Part shown: piece after piece, positions 36,600 through 46,430 of the stretch
Numbering within the stretch: position 1 is the stretch's first letter
Layout: each line of letters starts with the position of its first letter
Assembly (NCBI RefSeq): GCF_000219625.1
Contig: NC_018215.1
Span: 1,550,001 to 1,614,000, forward strand
Reading direction: 5' to 3'
DNA: 64,000 nt
Source: Zymoseptoria tritici IPO323
Taxonomy: Eukaryota; Ascomycota; Dothideomycetes; Mycosphaerellales; Mycosphaerellaceae
Position numbers and translations under genes: made by a program
The notes under the pieces: model-generated
Told to the model about the DNA's origin: nothing
Databases searched by the model: none
Seen by the model: only the letters and a program-made list of their open reading frames with translations

Positions 36600-39500
36600 G
36601 GCTAGACAGTCTCGTCTTCGCCTCTTACTAGGTGCTAGGACCTAGAAGCAATCTTTGTATCCGAGAGAAAGGTAGTAAGGTATTTCCGGAGTTCCTTATC
36701 TTCTACTATTTCTAATAGAGATTGTGCTTATCGCAGCGGTAGTAGCCTAAATACATCGTAGATAGGGCAGCTACATACGAGGTGTTCTGCTATTTCTCGT
36801 CGTCCGCAAGGGCAGTCTAGCGTCGTTACGTGTTTAAAGCGATAGAGATAGGACTTTAGGTATCCGTATCCTAATAGGATAGTATAGAAGGCACTAGTTA
36901 AAGCGCGTCTTCCTCCTATTCTATGTTTTCCTAGCGAGCTCTATAGAAATCGACTAAGGTAGCTATTTGTATTCCTAGGTACCTTATTAATCTCCCGTTG
37001 TCTTACTATTTCGTATTAGGTTTTCTAAACGCTAAAGAGATCGTCTTTTGCGTAGTTAGCCCTCTCGTGTTCTACGAAATGCTTATATTGTCGGAGTCGA
37101 TAATAGAGTAGTTATATCTATATTCTCTATCGTTTTTGCGGAAGTATCTCTCTTAAGTCCTTATATTAGACTTCTCGCGTATCCGAAGGCGCGCTTTAGA
37201 TAGCGAGTCTTATAGGGTAGTTTTCGGGTAGCTTTGCTATACGTAGAGAGTATAAAATTAACTATCTCTCTAAGCGTAGATCCGGGGGGAAGAGATTTGA
37301 CTCTACTTCGGACAGGACGTTTAGGGCGGTACGGAAAACGCCTAGGATCTTTCTATAAGCTTTACTTTATAAAGATACTAGAGGTTTTATACTCTTTTTC
37401 GACTGCTACTAAACTAAAACCCCGTAGTCTACTATTATAGTAACGTAGGCTAGGTAGATCTTTCTTAACGATATAGAAGATAGACTACGTTCGGTATTTG
37501 CTAGTCTTTCTAATTAATAGAATGCCGCTTGTGCTTATGCCGATCTTATTATAATATGCTCCTTAAAGGTAAGACCGGCGTCTAGCTAAATCCTAAGCTA
37601 CCTTATCGCTTTCTTTGCCGGGCGAATAATATCGCTATTTAGAAGAATTACCGGGCAATCGGACCTTTTCCCTTTTAAGAAGTGTACTAGGTCTATCTTT
37701 GCTAGGTCGAAAGCAATCGAGTTCTTCTTTCCTAGGTCTATTAGCCTTCTTACCTTACGTTCTAGTACCTTAGAGTTCTTCTTAAGGGACGTAGACGAGG
37801 TAGATAGTCTAATATCGTCGACATAGGAACTAGGAGTAACTCCTTATAGCAAGAAGAATATGTCGCGCGTATAGATAAGAAAGAGGATAGGAGATATCGG
37901 GCTACCTTACGGAACGCCGATCTCTACGTCCTAGAATTCCTATATCTGTCCGTCGAATACTATTCGTAAGCGTCTATTGCTTATAAACAACTAAACCTAA
38001 TGTATAAGGCTATATAGAAGCCTTAACTAGATTATTATTCTTAATAGTCGGTTCTTTGTAATATAGTCGTATGCTCCTTTTATATCGAGGAAGATAACTA
38101 AAGTCTTCTTTTTCTTTCTTCGATTCTCCTCGATTTCGTTTGTTAAGAGAAGTACTATATCGATAGCCGATTTCTTTTTTCGCCCTCCTAACTGCAAGTT
38201 ATATAGAAGGGGCTTCGTCTCTACGATAATCCTTAGGCGTTTTGCGAGTATTCTCTCGCTAATCTTACTAAGATAGTTTAGGAGAGAGATAACTCGGTAG
38301 GCCTTAGGGACCGAATAGTCTAGTTTTCCCGGCTTTGCTAGAACTACGCCTGTCGCAACTTTCTAGCATTGGGGGTAGTGTCCTTTGTCGAGTAGCCTAC
38401 TGTATATACGTAGAAAGGTAATAGGAATAGCGCCGTACGCTTTACTAATAATAGCTTATGTAATACCGTCTAGGCCCGGCGTTTTTCCTTTTACTATCTT
38501 CGTACTATAGGCGGTAGTAAGTTCCTCTTCGGTTAGCGTAGTCCAGCCCTAATCCCTAGCTATATACGCTTCCTAATAGCTAGGTAGAGGTTCCTCGGTA
38601 GGAGGGCGCGGAAATAAGGCTTCGGAGAAGGCCTTACATTTCCCCTCGAAAGAATCTTCGTTGTTTATCGTAAGTATCTGTCTTCGGCTGCTATTCCTAG
38701 TATAGGATATAGCTTTAAAGATAGATTTCGAGTCTTCTTTTTCGAGGAAAGCGTTCTAGTAGTTCTTCTTAGCTGTTTTAATAGCTTAGAAGTACTCGTT
38801 TCTCGCTTTCGTATACGCCTCTTTCTCGTCTAGCGTCGGCGTACGTCTATAGGTAAAGGTCTGTCTATATGTTCTAGATATTATACGGCGTAGTATACGT
38901 AGCTCTCTATTCTACTAAGGTTTTGCGTAGGCGTATACTACTTTCTCTAGGATTGCTCCCCGCATCGATTTAGTAATATACGAGGTAAAGGAGTCTACGA
39001 TGTCGTTAAGGGAGTTCGTATAGTTAATAGACGTTACCTTACTTATTAGGAGATCTGTAAACAGTTCCTAATCCGCGGAAGCTATATCTAGAACTACTTT
39101 CTTCTATTAGGCTCGATCTTGCGCGCTAATAAGGTCTATAGATATAGCGTTATAGTCTAAGCCTATCGGAATTGTTCTCTAGTCGATTTCTTTCGTAGAT
39201 AAGGATCCTCTTATAAACGTAAGGTCTAGGACCGACTCTACGTCTAGGTGCGGCCTATAGAAGGTCCCGACACCTATCGTATTATATAGAGTAAAGCCCT
39301 AGTCTTCTATCTACTCTATAAATTCGCGGGCACTAGTAGTATCCTTTCCCTTTAGATCCTAGGACGGGTATCTAAGGTTAAAGTCTCCTACTAGTAGAGT
39401 ATTTAGAAGGAACGTGTTACGTAGAGGGTAGAGGCTTCTCTCTATTATTCGTCGGTTTTGCGGGTTCTTAGTATCCCGAAGGTCCTTCTCGTTATAGAGA

Positions 39501-39950
39501 TTAACTATCTAGATCTTGTTGCCCTTTTTGTCTAAAATAACAAAGGAAAGTATGTCGCTATCGTCTAATAAAATAGGAGAGATATTAACGTTAAGTCTTA
39601 TACTAATATATAGTATTGTTCTTAGCCGGATCGTCGAATCCGTAGTCGTTAGGAATAGCTAGTTATAATCCTAGTATGCAATAGATCTTGTCTCTTTGTA
39701 GCCTATTATCGGGTCTTCTATAGTCTACGGTTCTTAGACTAGTAGAAGGTCGGCTTTCTGCTTAACCGCGACGTCTAAGGTAGACTCTATAGCCTCGATA
39801 GATTAGTTAAGATTAACGTAGAAAATCCGTAGAGAGTATTCTAATATATAGAACGTTCTAGGGGCCTCCCTTTCTATTATATACGATCCTTCGCCTTCTC
39901 GACTCTTAGGCTGTCTACGCCTACGTATAGACGGTTTTAAATAGCCCTTT
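36600..39950 (-). pseudogene. LINE B ORF2 (endonuclease, reverse transcriptase, RNase H), RIP-decayed
   Basis: Minus-strand polyprotein. The N-terminal apurinic-type endonuclease begins with RIFYVNLN and has the QEPW-type box (now V.EP. at 39,725-39,739). The reverse transcriptase has GVP.GSPISPILFLIY (about 37,870-37,920) and the catalytic YVDD at 37,814-37,825, still intact. The C-terminal part includes an RNase H region and a CPCG-type Cys/His motif near 36,800. This order is that of Tad1/I-group LINEs. TAG/TAA at Gln/Trp codons make it non-functional. Confidence 0.85.
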
Positions 39951-39959
39951 TTGCCTCCT

Positions 39960-41007
39960 CCTCGGTAGCAAAACCTACTAGAACTGTCGCCCTAGTAAGA
40001 GTCCTTCTTCTCTCTTTGTTTGTTAGCTAAATCGGAGTGCCTGCGAGTTTAAGACCTCTATTAAAGGTCTTAATTTCTTGTTAGATGTCCTATAGGCCTG
40101 TTAGCGTGTTAAAGTTAGCAGTCGAGACGCCGTAGACTACGACCTTATGCTAGAGAGAGTCCTCTATTACCTATGCCTCGCCTACGATATTAGTAACCTT
40201 AGTAAGGCTATTAATCGTTCGTTAGCGGGCTTTCTCTGTTGCAAAGTTTAGGATAATATTACCCCGAACTAATTTCTTTATCGCAAGGACAGCTAGCTCT
40301 TAGTCTTCGCCTTTAAGAGCGTCGTTAATTTTGTCTCGGGTTGCGATCTAGTTAAGTTCCTTCTCTTTATCCTTTAGTATAAGGATAAAAGGCATTAGTT
40401 CTGCTTATTCTTTCGGCTTGCTAGCCCTCCGGGAGACGGTCGTCTACTATTGTTATTATTATTATTATTATTATATTATCTTTGTTGTCGAGGAGGTAGA
40501 GGTAGAGGTAGCGGATCCGCTATCTCCCTTAATAACATCTGCGAAAGTAGGCTTCTTCGCCTATACTACTAGTTTCTTTATTATCGTTTTTAGGTTCGAG
40601 ACTTGCTTTACGAGGATTTAGGATGTTATCCTAAAGTTTATATGCTTAGTAAAGTGCCGAAAGACTTCGAGAAGGTTAAGAACCCGGGTTTGTTCTTCTA
40701 GAATCCTGCCTAGATCCCCTGCTACTTCGACTAGTAGCTATCGGGCTTGTAGGATCTTCTCGTTCGCAGGCGTATAAGAGAGTGTTTATTTCTTTCCGAG
40801 AGAAGGGCTACAAGTTAGGGAGCTACTAAATTCGAAGGGGTTTTACCTTTTCCTAGGTAGGAAAGGAATACTAGTTCTTTTTAGTAATTCCTTCGGCAAC
40901 GATAGGGTTTTAAGAGACTTAAACGTAACTTCCTCGTCCCCTCTAGCTGTAGCTTTTAGAGTCTAAGGGGCTAAGCTTATATCTGTTATTTCCGTCTTAG
41001 TAGACAT
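39960..41007 (-). pseudogene. LINE B ORF1, RIP-decayed
   Basis: Frame beginning at an ATG at 41,007 (MSTKTEITDISLAP) and followed by Leu/Lys-rich sequence. It includes a trinucleotide run (tta repeats at about 40,448-40,472). ORF1 proteins of this LINE group bind RNA and often carry CCHC knuckles; none is clear here. The same ATG exists in copy C at 55,432. Confidence 0.65.
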
Positions 41008-43848
41008 TATCTTATTATTATTGTTTGTTGTTTAAAAAGAGGCTTAGTAGTCTTATGCCGAGAGGGCTACTTGTTTGTCTTTATTTCTAATCGCGTTCGG
41101 GTCCTAGCCTACTTACGATACTAGGGTACTCTTCTCCCTACTATACAAAGTAGGAGTATAGAAGAAGGTATACTTTAAAGAGGAGAGAAGAGATATATAA
41201 ATATACCTCTACTTCTAGGAAGTACTCTAGCCTATAGTAATATACGTCTTTATAATAGGCTTTAAAGGCGTTCTACAGGTAGCCGTAGTAGGTTCGGGAT
41301 AACCTTTATCTTTAGGGAAAGGTAGGCCTATACTCTATATAAAGTATCTAGCTATATAGCTAGTACTACTACTCTTATCCTTAGAGGTGCAAATTCGTCC
41401 TTACTAAACTATACTACTCCTTTAGCTTCCTCTCTCGGCGGCGTAAGACAATAGGTAACTCTAGTGTAGAGAGAACTAAGTATATATATATATTTGTGTA
41501 TCCTAGGAATACTACTCTTATTTAGCCTTTAGCTCTTTTAAAATTCGACTTAATTAGGCGTTTAATAGCTAGAATAAAAGCTCTCGTCGAGGGCTTTTAA
41601 ACGGGCTACACGGCGTCCGAATCGGCGGCGTATTAGTTATGTTATAGTATATTAAAGTGTTGTAGTACAGGTTGTAAACCTTCCTTATGCAATACCCTAA
41701 ATAGGGAATCTTTCGAGTATAAGGGAGGTAAGGTCGGAATAAGGTTTCGGAGGTAGGGGCTAAATCCCGGAGTTTAGGGTTAAAATTTGCACCCTAAAGG
41801 GGGCAACAAGGTAAATCTTTGAACTCTAGTAGCGGCGTAGGTTTTAAGGGCAGCGGGGTAAATGCGGGTTCGTTAGAACGGCCTTGAAAAGGGCTTTCGA
41901 ATAGTGCGTGTTTAGTAATAATCGGGTCAATATTGGGTGTGCAATGGAAGTGCGGATGTCGATGTGTGTAGCGACGGTTACTATATCTACTTCGTATATT
42001 AGTATTAGCTTCTTAGAAAGGCTAGATATTACGTTAACGTACTTAGCTACGACACCGCTATATAGCGTATTATCGACTACGTAAATAATACCGGTAATCG
42101 TATTGCGGCTTTCTTATTAACTAATAAAGCCTACGCTAATATTAAGAAGTTTGCTCGGTCCCCTTATCCCCGCGACTCCTACCTTATATACTATAAGATC
42201 CCTAACAAATTAGTGTTCGAGGTTTCTATAATAAACGACGATTTCTCTATAGCCGCTAAAGCTATACTACCCGGAGTCTACGATTAGTTCTAGCTAGACG
42301 GCACGATCGCTATTAACATCTTCGGCTAGTAGAAGAACTTCGACCTTCTATATATCTTTAAGAGCGAGTTTAAGATGTATTACTATTATTTCCTTATACC
42401 TCCCGGTACTAACGATATTAGCTAGTTACGTAACTACTTCTACTCGCTAATATAGTAGAGTATGCGCTAAGACCTAATATACTACGCATTATACTACCTT
42501 CTCCGACTAGATAAGGCAATAAACCTCTACTTATACCCGTACTACGCTAAGCTTACGCTTCCGGGGGCGTTTACTACTTTTAAGTATATAGATTATAACC
42601 CTATCGATATGCTCGAGGGCAATAAGTTAATAGTAATAATAATTTAAGGTTTAGTTTCCCTTACCGATAAAGATAAGGAGAACTATACCCTAATTATCCC
42701 CGGTATGTACCTATACTAGAAGAAGTAGTATACTAATATAGAGGAGCGTACATAGGTACTTATCGACTCTAAAGTTGCTAAGGGTACGGATAAGGAGGCT
42801 ACTACGAAGGATGCTCGCTTTAAGCTTAGTCTACGTAATATAATAGTTCTAATAATTACCGATAAGATAATTACTACGGAGGATCTTTAGGAATTTAAGA
42901 CTAACTAGTATCTTTAGCTAGTAAAGGCCGGTGTTGCTCGTATCTCTTATCTACTACTTCTATATAGATCTACTAGACTAGTAACTAAGCTACGTATAAC
43001 TACTCTACTATAGTTTGTCGCCGGAAAACCCGGTAGTACTATTAAGAATGCCTTAGCTAGTACCGTCGCCGAGCTTACCTATTCCTACTCCGTACGTATA
43101 CCTAGCTTTAAGACTCCGTCCGGCAAGCCTAATAACTACGGTATACCGACTACGCCCTTCCTTACCTCGGTAGTTATCCGTACGTAGAGTACTCTATTAA
43201 ACGCTATTCTCGGTACTACTACCTACCTCGATACCGGTATTAAGGCTAACTAAGATGCCCTCTTCTCTAAGTCTAAGTTCTACTATAAGGAGTACGTTAC
43301 TAAGACTCGCGCTATATTAGTCGCTCGCGTCTTCCTTACTATAGCCGACTACATCTGTCCGTAAGAGTAAGAAGCCTTTAGATTTAATAATAGCTACTTC
43401 GGCGGTAGTAAGTACGAGAAGGTAAGCGTAAGCGATGCGGAGCGTACTAAGCGTATAGCTATACTAGCTAGGAATAAGAGCAAGCTATAGGTTAAGGAAA
43501 TAGCCTAGGAAATTAACGACCGTAATAATAGCAAGGGTTTAAAGGTAACTATTAATACTAAGGGCAACATAGTCGAGGAGAGTAAGGCTCGCAACCCCTT
43601 AGCTAAGACTAATACTAAGGATCTACCTGTTTTTAGTACCTCCGGTCGCGTTGCCGACGGATACGCGCCGACTATAGAGCAGGTTTACTAGTAATACCTA
43701 TAGTTCGGTAGTAAGGAAGAGGACTAGCTCGCTAAGAACTAGCTTAATAAGCTAGATCTTCGTAACGACGACATTAAGGAACTTAGTCGCTATTAAGTAG
43801 TGCTTATTATATCTATAGTATAGATATATAATAAGTAGGGGAGGAAAA

Positions 43849-44103
43849 TGTTATAGGGCAAATAGTACTAAATATAGTTTACGGTATAGCGTAGTTTTAG
43901 GTCTTAGCGATATATAGTAGTCGGATTCTTCCTTTTTTTAAGGATCTAACAACAACATTACTAGTCGTCGGTAGCACTTAATGCACTTTATAGCTACTAC
44001 TTATTTCTTAATATAATTCTACGCTCAATACCGCGCCCTTAAGGCACTTGTGCACTTACCTCTTAGTGCCTTAGGTTAGTAGTAGTCGATTCTACCTACT
44101 ATA
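43849..44103 (+). repeat. 3' LTR of element III
   Basis: 255-bp LTR beginning tgttatagggcaaa right after the purine tract and ending ctata (CA to TA). It pairs with 17,361-17,615. Immediately after comes atac, then the N-terminal half of the Harbinger transposase. Confidence 0.92.
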
Positions 44104-44860
44104 ATACGAATCGTATATAGAAGTTATAGACTACTAGTACGTTCTAAGAGACTCTAGCCTTCCGGTTACGGTAGTTGTTAGCATTAGTACTAAGGACCTT
44201 CTAAATCGGAACGTACGAGCTATCTAGTATACTAAGGTAGTCCTTAAAGAAGGGTATAAACTTATCGTCGTTTAGTAGGTAGTATAGAAGGTCCGGCACT
44301 ATTAGCACCTCTACGTATTTACTAGCTATTTAATAGAGCAGCTTACTAATCTTCTTAATATAGCGATAGAAGCCGTTAATAGAATACTAGAAGATCTACC
44401 TTAAGAGACGATAAGGGCTATTATAAGTAATATAATAAAGAAATATAACAACCTACTCTTTAGGCCTTACCTCTACGCCGGTAAGTCCTTAGTTTTTAAG
44501 AGCCCTTATTAGCTTCTATAACACCTTCTTATTTAGGCGTATTACGTCCTTAGCTATAGTACTATAAAGGACGTCTTAGATTATTCGAGGGCCTCTAAAT
44601 CGATCGGTTAATATAGTACGAATGCCTAGCAGACGATATCGCTCGTAAACTAGCCGTTCTACTATCCTCGGAGGCAATAACGCATTATTTAGCTCTTAAA
44701 GAATCGCTCCGTCTACTACCTCTTTAATTATCTTATCTACCGCTGTCTCTACCGCCGCCTCTACCGCCGCCTCCGATTCTACCGCTATATCCGGATCTAT
44801 AGACGAGAACGCGATATTGCTACGATACGTACATAGCGCGCTAACGACCTTATTAATCTC
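44104..44860 (-). pseudogene. Harbinger A transposase, N-terminal half
   Basis: Minus-strand frame from about 44,860 to the junction at 44,104. It has a helical N-terminal region, then the segment KFIPFFKDYLSILDSSYVPI (first acidic motif, usually IDGTH.P) and NNYRNRKARVS.NVLVVYNF, a standard part of PIF/Harbinger transposases just after the first Asp. The Gly and His of the IDGTH box are changed. It continues in frame at 17,360 on the other side of element III. Confidence 0.85.
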
Positions 44861-44929
44861 GAGATTAATAAGGTCGAGTGCGCTTATTCGAAGGATCGAC
44901 GATTAATCGCTTAAAGAAGGAATCCGATG

Positions 44930-45066
44930 GCTATCTACGATAATCAGGTTAATCAGACTAATTAATCTGATTATGGTAGTGAACAGCAATTGCCCTCTAA
45001 TTAATCTACCTGATTAATCCGACTTATGGTCATTAATCGATTAATGAGGGCGAAGTAAACATGGCC
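44930..45066 (-). repeat. Right subterminal region and TIR of Harbinger A, not RIP-mutated
   Basis: 45,020-45,066 is the intact right TIR. Just inside, 44,945-45,020 contains several taatc/gattaat motifs in both orientations, possible transposase-binding sites. CpA and TpG are normal from about 44,930 on, so RIP stopped inside the element. Confidence 0.85.
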
Positions 45067-45069
45067 TAA

Positions 45070-45316
45070 GAACCTGACCGCCTTTGAATCAAGGTCCACT
45101 GTCACATCGGCTGTTATTACCACTTGGACTATTACACAGGTGCCTGGACGACTGAGAAGAAGAAATGTCTGGACGGAATTCGAAATCGCCGGCCGTGCCG
45201 TCCTGAGCCGTGGGCAATACCGCTGAACGAGGCGACTTCAAGTCATACCACATGCCACATCTGGTTAAAATTTCGAACCGTAAGCGCTACTTCTGTACGC
45301 ACGGAACTGTGCCCTC
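45070..45316. other. Host sequence island between Harbinger A and the MULE
   Basis: About 250 bp of normal composition. It joins 48,820 onward when the MULE is removed. No gene recognised; a 79-codon open frame here ends inside the MULE TIR and looks accidental. Confidence 0.6.
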
Positions 45317-45325
45317 GGTGCAACG

Positions 45326-45386
45326 CCTCGTCGATAATTGACGCTTTTGATTTCCGTAATTGACGCTTTTGCCAGTCACGTGCACG
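45326..45386 (+). repeat. Left TIR of the MULE
   Basis: 61 bp, perfect inverted match to 48,750-48,810, with an internal direct repeat of aattgacgcttttg. Confidence 0.97.
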
Positions 45387-45539
45387 CACCGAATTTCACC
45401 AAGATCCTCACTTTGCCCTCGACGTTAACAACACTACAACTACAACAGTGAACGCAATAAAACATAGTGCATGTAACAGGAGAGCATCGTGCGATGAAGC
45501 TCGTATAATTAATATGTGAATATATAGTGTGGTGTTAGT

Positions 45540-46430
45540 GCAAGAGGTAGTGGAAGGAAACCTAAGGCTAGAAAGTCCTTAGAACGCCGGCGTAGATCTT
45601 GGACTTCGCTAAACGACTCGCAGGATTCTTAAATATCACAATAAGCATATATTTAGTAAATCTCGGTAAGCCAATTAGAGCCCTAAGAACTCCCTTCAGT
45701 TTTAATAACTAAGGCTGCTAGTTTATGCGTTGAAAAGGGCGTAGTTAAAGGCTCCGCGGTGGATATAGGTCTGGCGGCTTAGGCTATTGCTAGTTAGGGA
45801 GCTAAGAGCGATTCTACTACTGTTCTTAGTAAGGCTAATGCTAAGGATGCCTATGGTAGTATAGTTGTTGCTGCTATTGTTGTATAGACGGCGGAGGCAT
45901 GCTGTATTAACCGGACGGTAGTAGCATTATCTAAGAGCCCTACTGCTAGTGATATTGCGGCTAAGGCTGGCGGTAGTGTTGTTGTTGTTACAATAATGCT
46001 ACAAGGTCTGCCCTTACCGTCGCCGCTACGCGTTAAGCGAAGAGTTCTTTATCTAGCACCGGCGCTAGCTTGTTGCTACATAGTCTACCGCCATAGCAAT
46101 GCTCCGTGCATTGTGCACTAGTCTTGACACAGCGGTAGAGTCGCTTCTAAGGGTTGCAGCCTGTCGTGTATCTATAACCGAGTCGTTGCGAGGCGGTCGG
46201 CTAAGGCAGTCTTAATAAAGGATCGCTAGGCTCCTCGTTGCGGCGGTTAATAGACGTTTGCGGTAGTCTAAGCAGCGACATTGCTTCTCGGTCTGCTTAC
46301 TAAGTAAGTCGTTCAGGCCCTGTTAATTTACGTGTATTGCTGCTAATAGCATGCTGCATCTACGCCGCCTTGCGCTTGTTCGTTCGCATAATAGGGTCGT
46401 AAAGGACTGCCTGCTCTAGCGGTAGCTAGC
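45540..46430. other. MULE interior downstream of the transposase
   Basis: About 0.9 kb with moderate RIP and Ala/Ser/Val-rich possible coding sequence on the plus strand (for example NAKDAYGSIVVAAIVV near 45,840-45,885). I cannot tell whether this is a second gene of the element. Confidence 0.3.

Larger units (their letters stand above)
36391..41969 (-). mobile_element. LINE copy B (full length, Tad1/I-like)
   Basis: A complete 5.58-kb non-LTR retrotransposon in minus orientation: 3' tail of GTTT units (plus strand) at 36,391-36,412, 5' end at 41,969, flanked by a perfect 13-bp duplication. It carries a 5' UTR of about 960 bp, ORF1 and ORF2 (endonuclease, reverse transcriptase, RNase H, Cys/His tail). 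It is inserted in the third frame of element III. The copy at 50,809-56,390 is very similar, with most differences being C/T or G/A. RIP stops disrupt both frames. Confidence 0.95.
35090..43790 (+). pseudogene. Element III third frame (possible Fe(II)/2OG dioxygenase-like protein), interrupted by LINE B
   Basis: Sense frame in two parts, 35,090-36,390 and 41,983 to about 43,790, separated by LINE B. The total is about 1,030 codons, ending just before the purine tract and 3' LTR. Part one is mostly helical, then Ser/Thr-rich. Part two holds the best-kept region: LPGAFTTFKYIDYN (42,555-42,599) and, 41 residues after the first marked Tyr, IIPGMYLY (about 42,694-42,716). If the Tyr residues at 42,585-42,587 and 42,708-42,710 were His before RIP (CAT/CAC to TAT/TAC), this gives HxD...H plus a following Arg, the metal-binding pattern of Fe(II)/2-oxoglutarate oxygenases. 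I remember similar uncharacterised fungal proteins with TTF-H-x-D and PGMH, but cannot name the family. The oxygenase reading is inference. The C-terminal 250 residues are Lys/Asn-rich. Confidence 0.55.
17361..44103 (+). mobile_element. LTR retrotransposon III (Gypsy-like, with extra sense ORF), inserted in Harbinger A and itself interrupted twice
   Basis: LTRs of 255 bp at 17,361-17,615 and 43,849-44,103 (start TGTTGTAGGGCAAA, end CTACA, both altered by RIP) bound this element. The purine tract gtaggggaggaaaa sits just before the 3' LTR, so it is in plus orientation. The 4-bp duplication atac lies at 17,357-17,360 and 44,104-44,107. Both flanks are the two halves of one Harbinger transposase, which proves the two LTRs belong to one insertion. 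Without chromovirus II (18,463-26,924) and LINE B (36,391-41,969) the element is about 12.7 kb: repeat-bearing leader, gag, pol, G-rich spacer, third frame, 3' LTR. Confidence 0.9.
14925..45066 (-). mobile_element. PIF/Harbinger DNA transposon A (outermost element of a nested stack)
   Basis: 47-bp terminal inverted repeats, 14,925-14,971 and 45,020-45,066, start GGCTATGTTTACTTCGCCC and GGCCATGTTTACTTCGCCC respectively. They are flanked by the 3-bp duplication taa (14,922-14,924 and 45,067-45,069), typical of PIF/Harbinger. Without the LTR element inserted at 17,361-44,103 it would be about 3.4 kb, normal for this superfamily. It carries a minus-strand DDE transposase and a convergent plus-strand accessory frame, the usual two-gene layout. 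The four mismatches between the TIRs are all CpA-to-TpA or TpG-to-TpA in the left copy. Confidence 0.95.

Noticed and set aside
40418..40621. 67-codon open frame with a Tyr run
   Set aside because: Product of the tta trinucleotide run on the strand opposite to LINE ORF1.
45124..45363. 79-codon open frame in host DNA
   Set aside because: It ends inside the MULE TIR, so it was created by the insertion; no domain.
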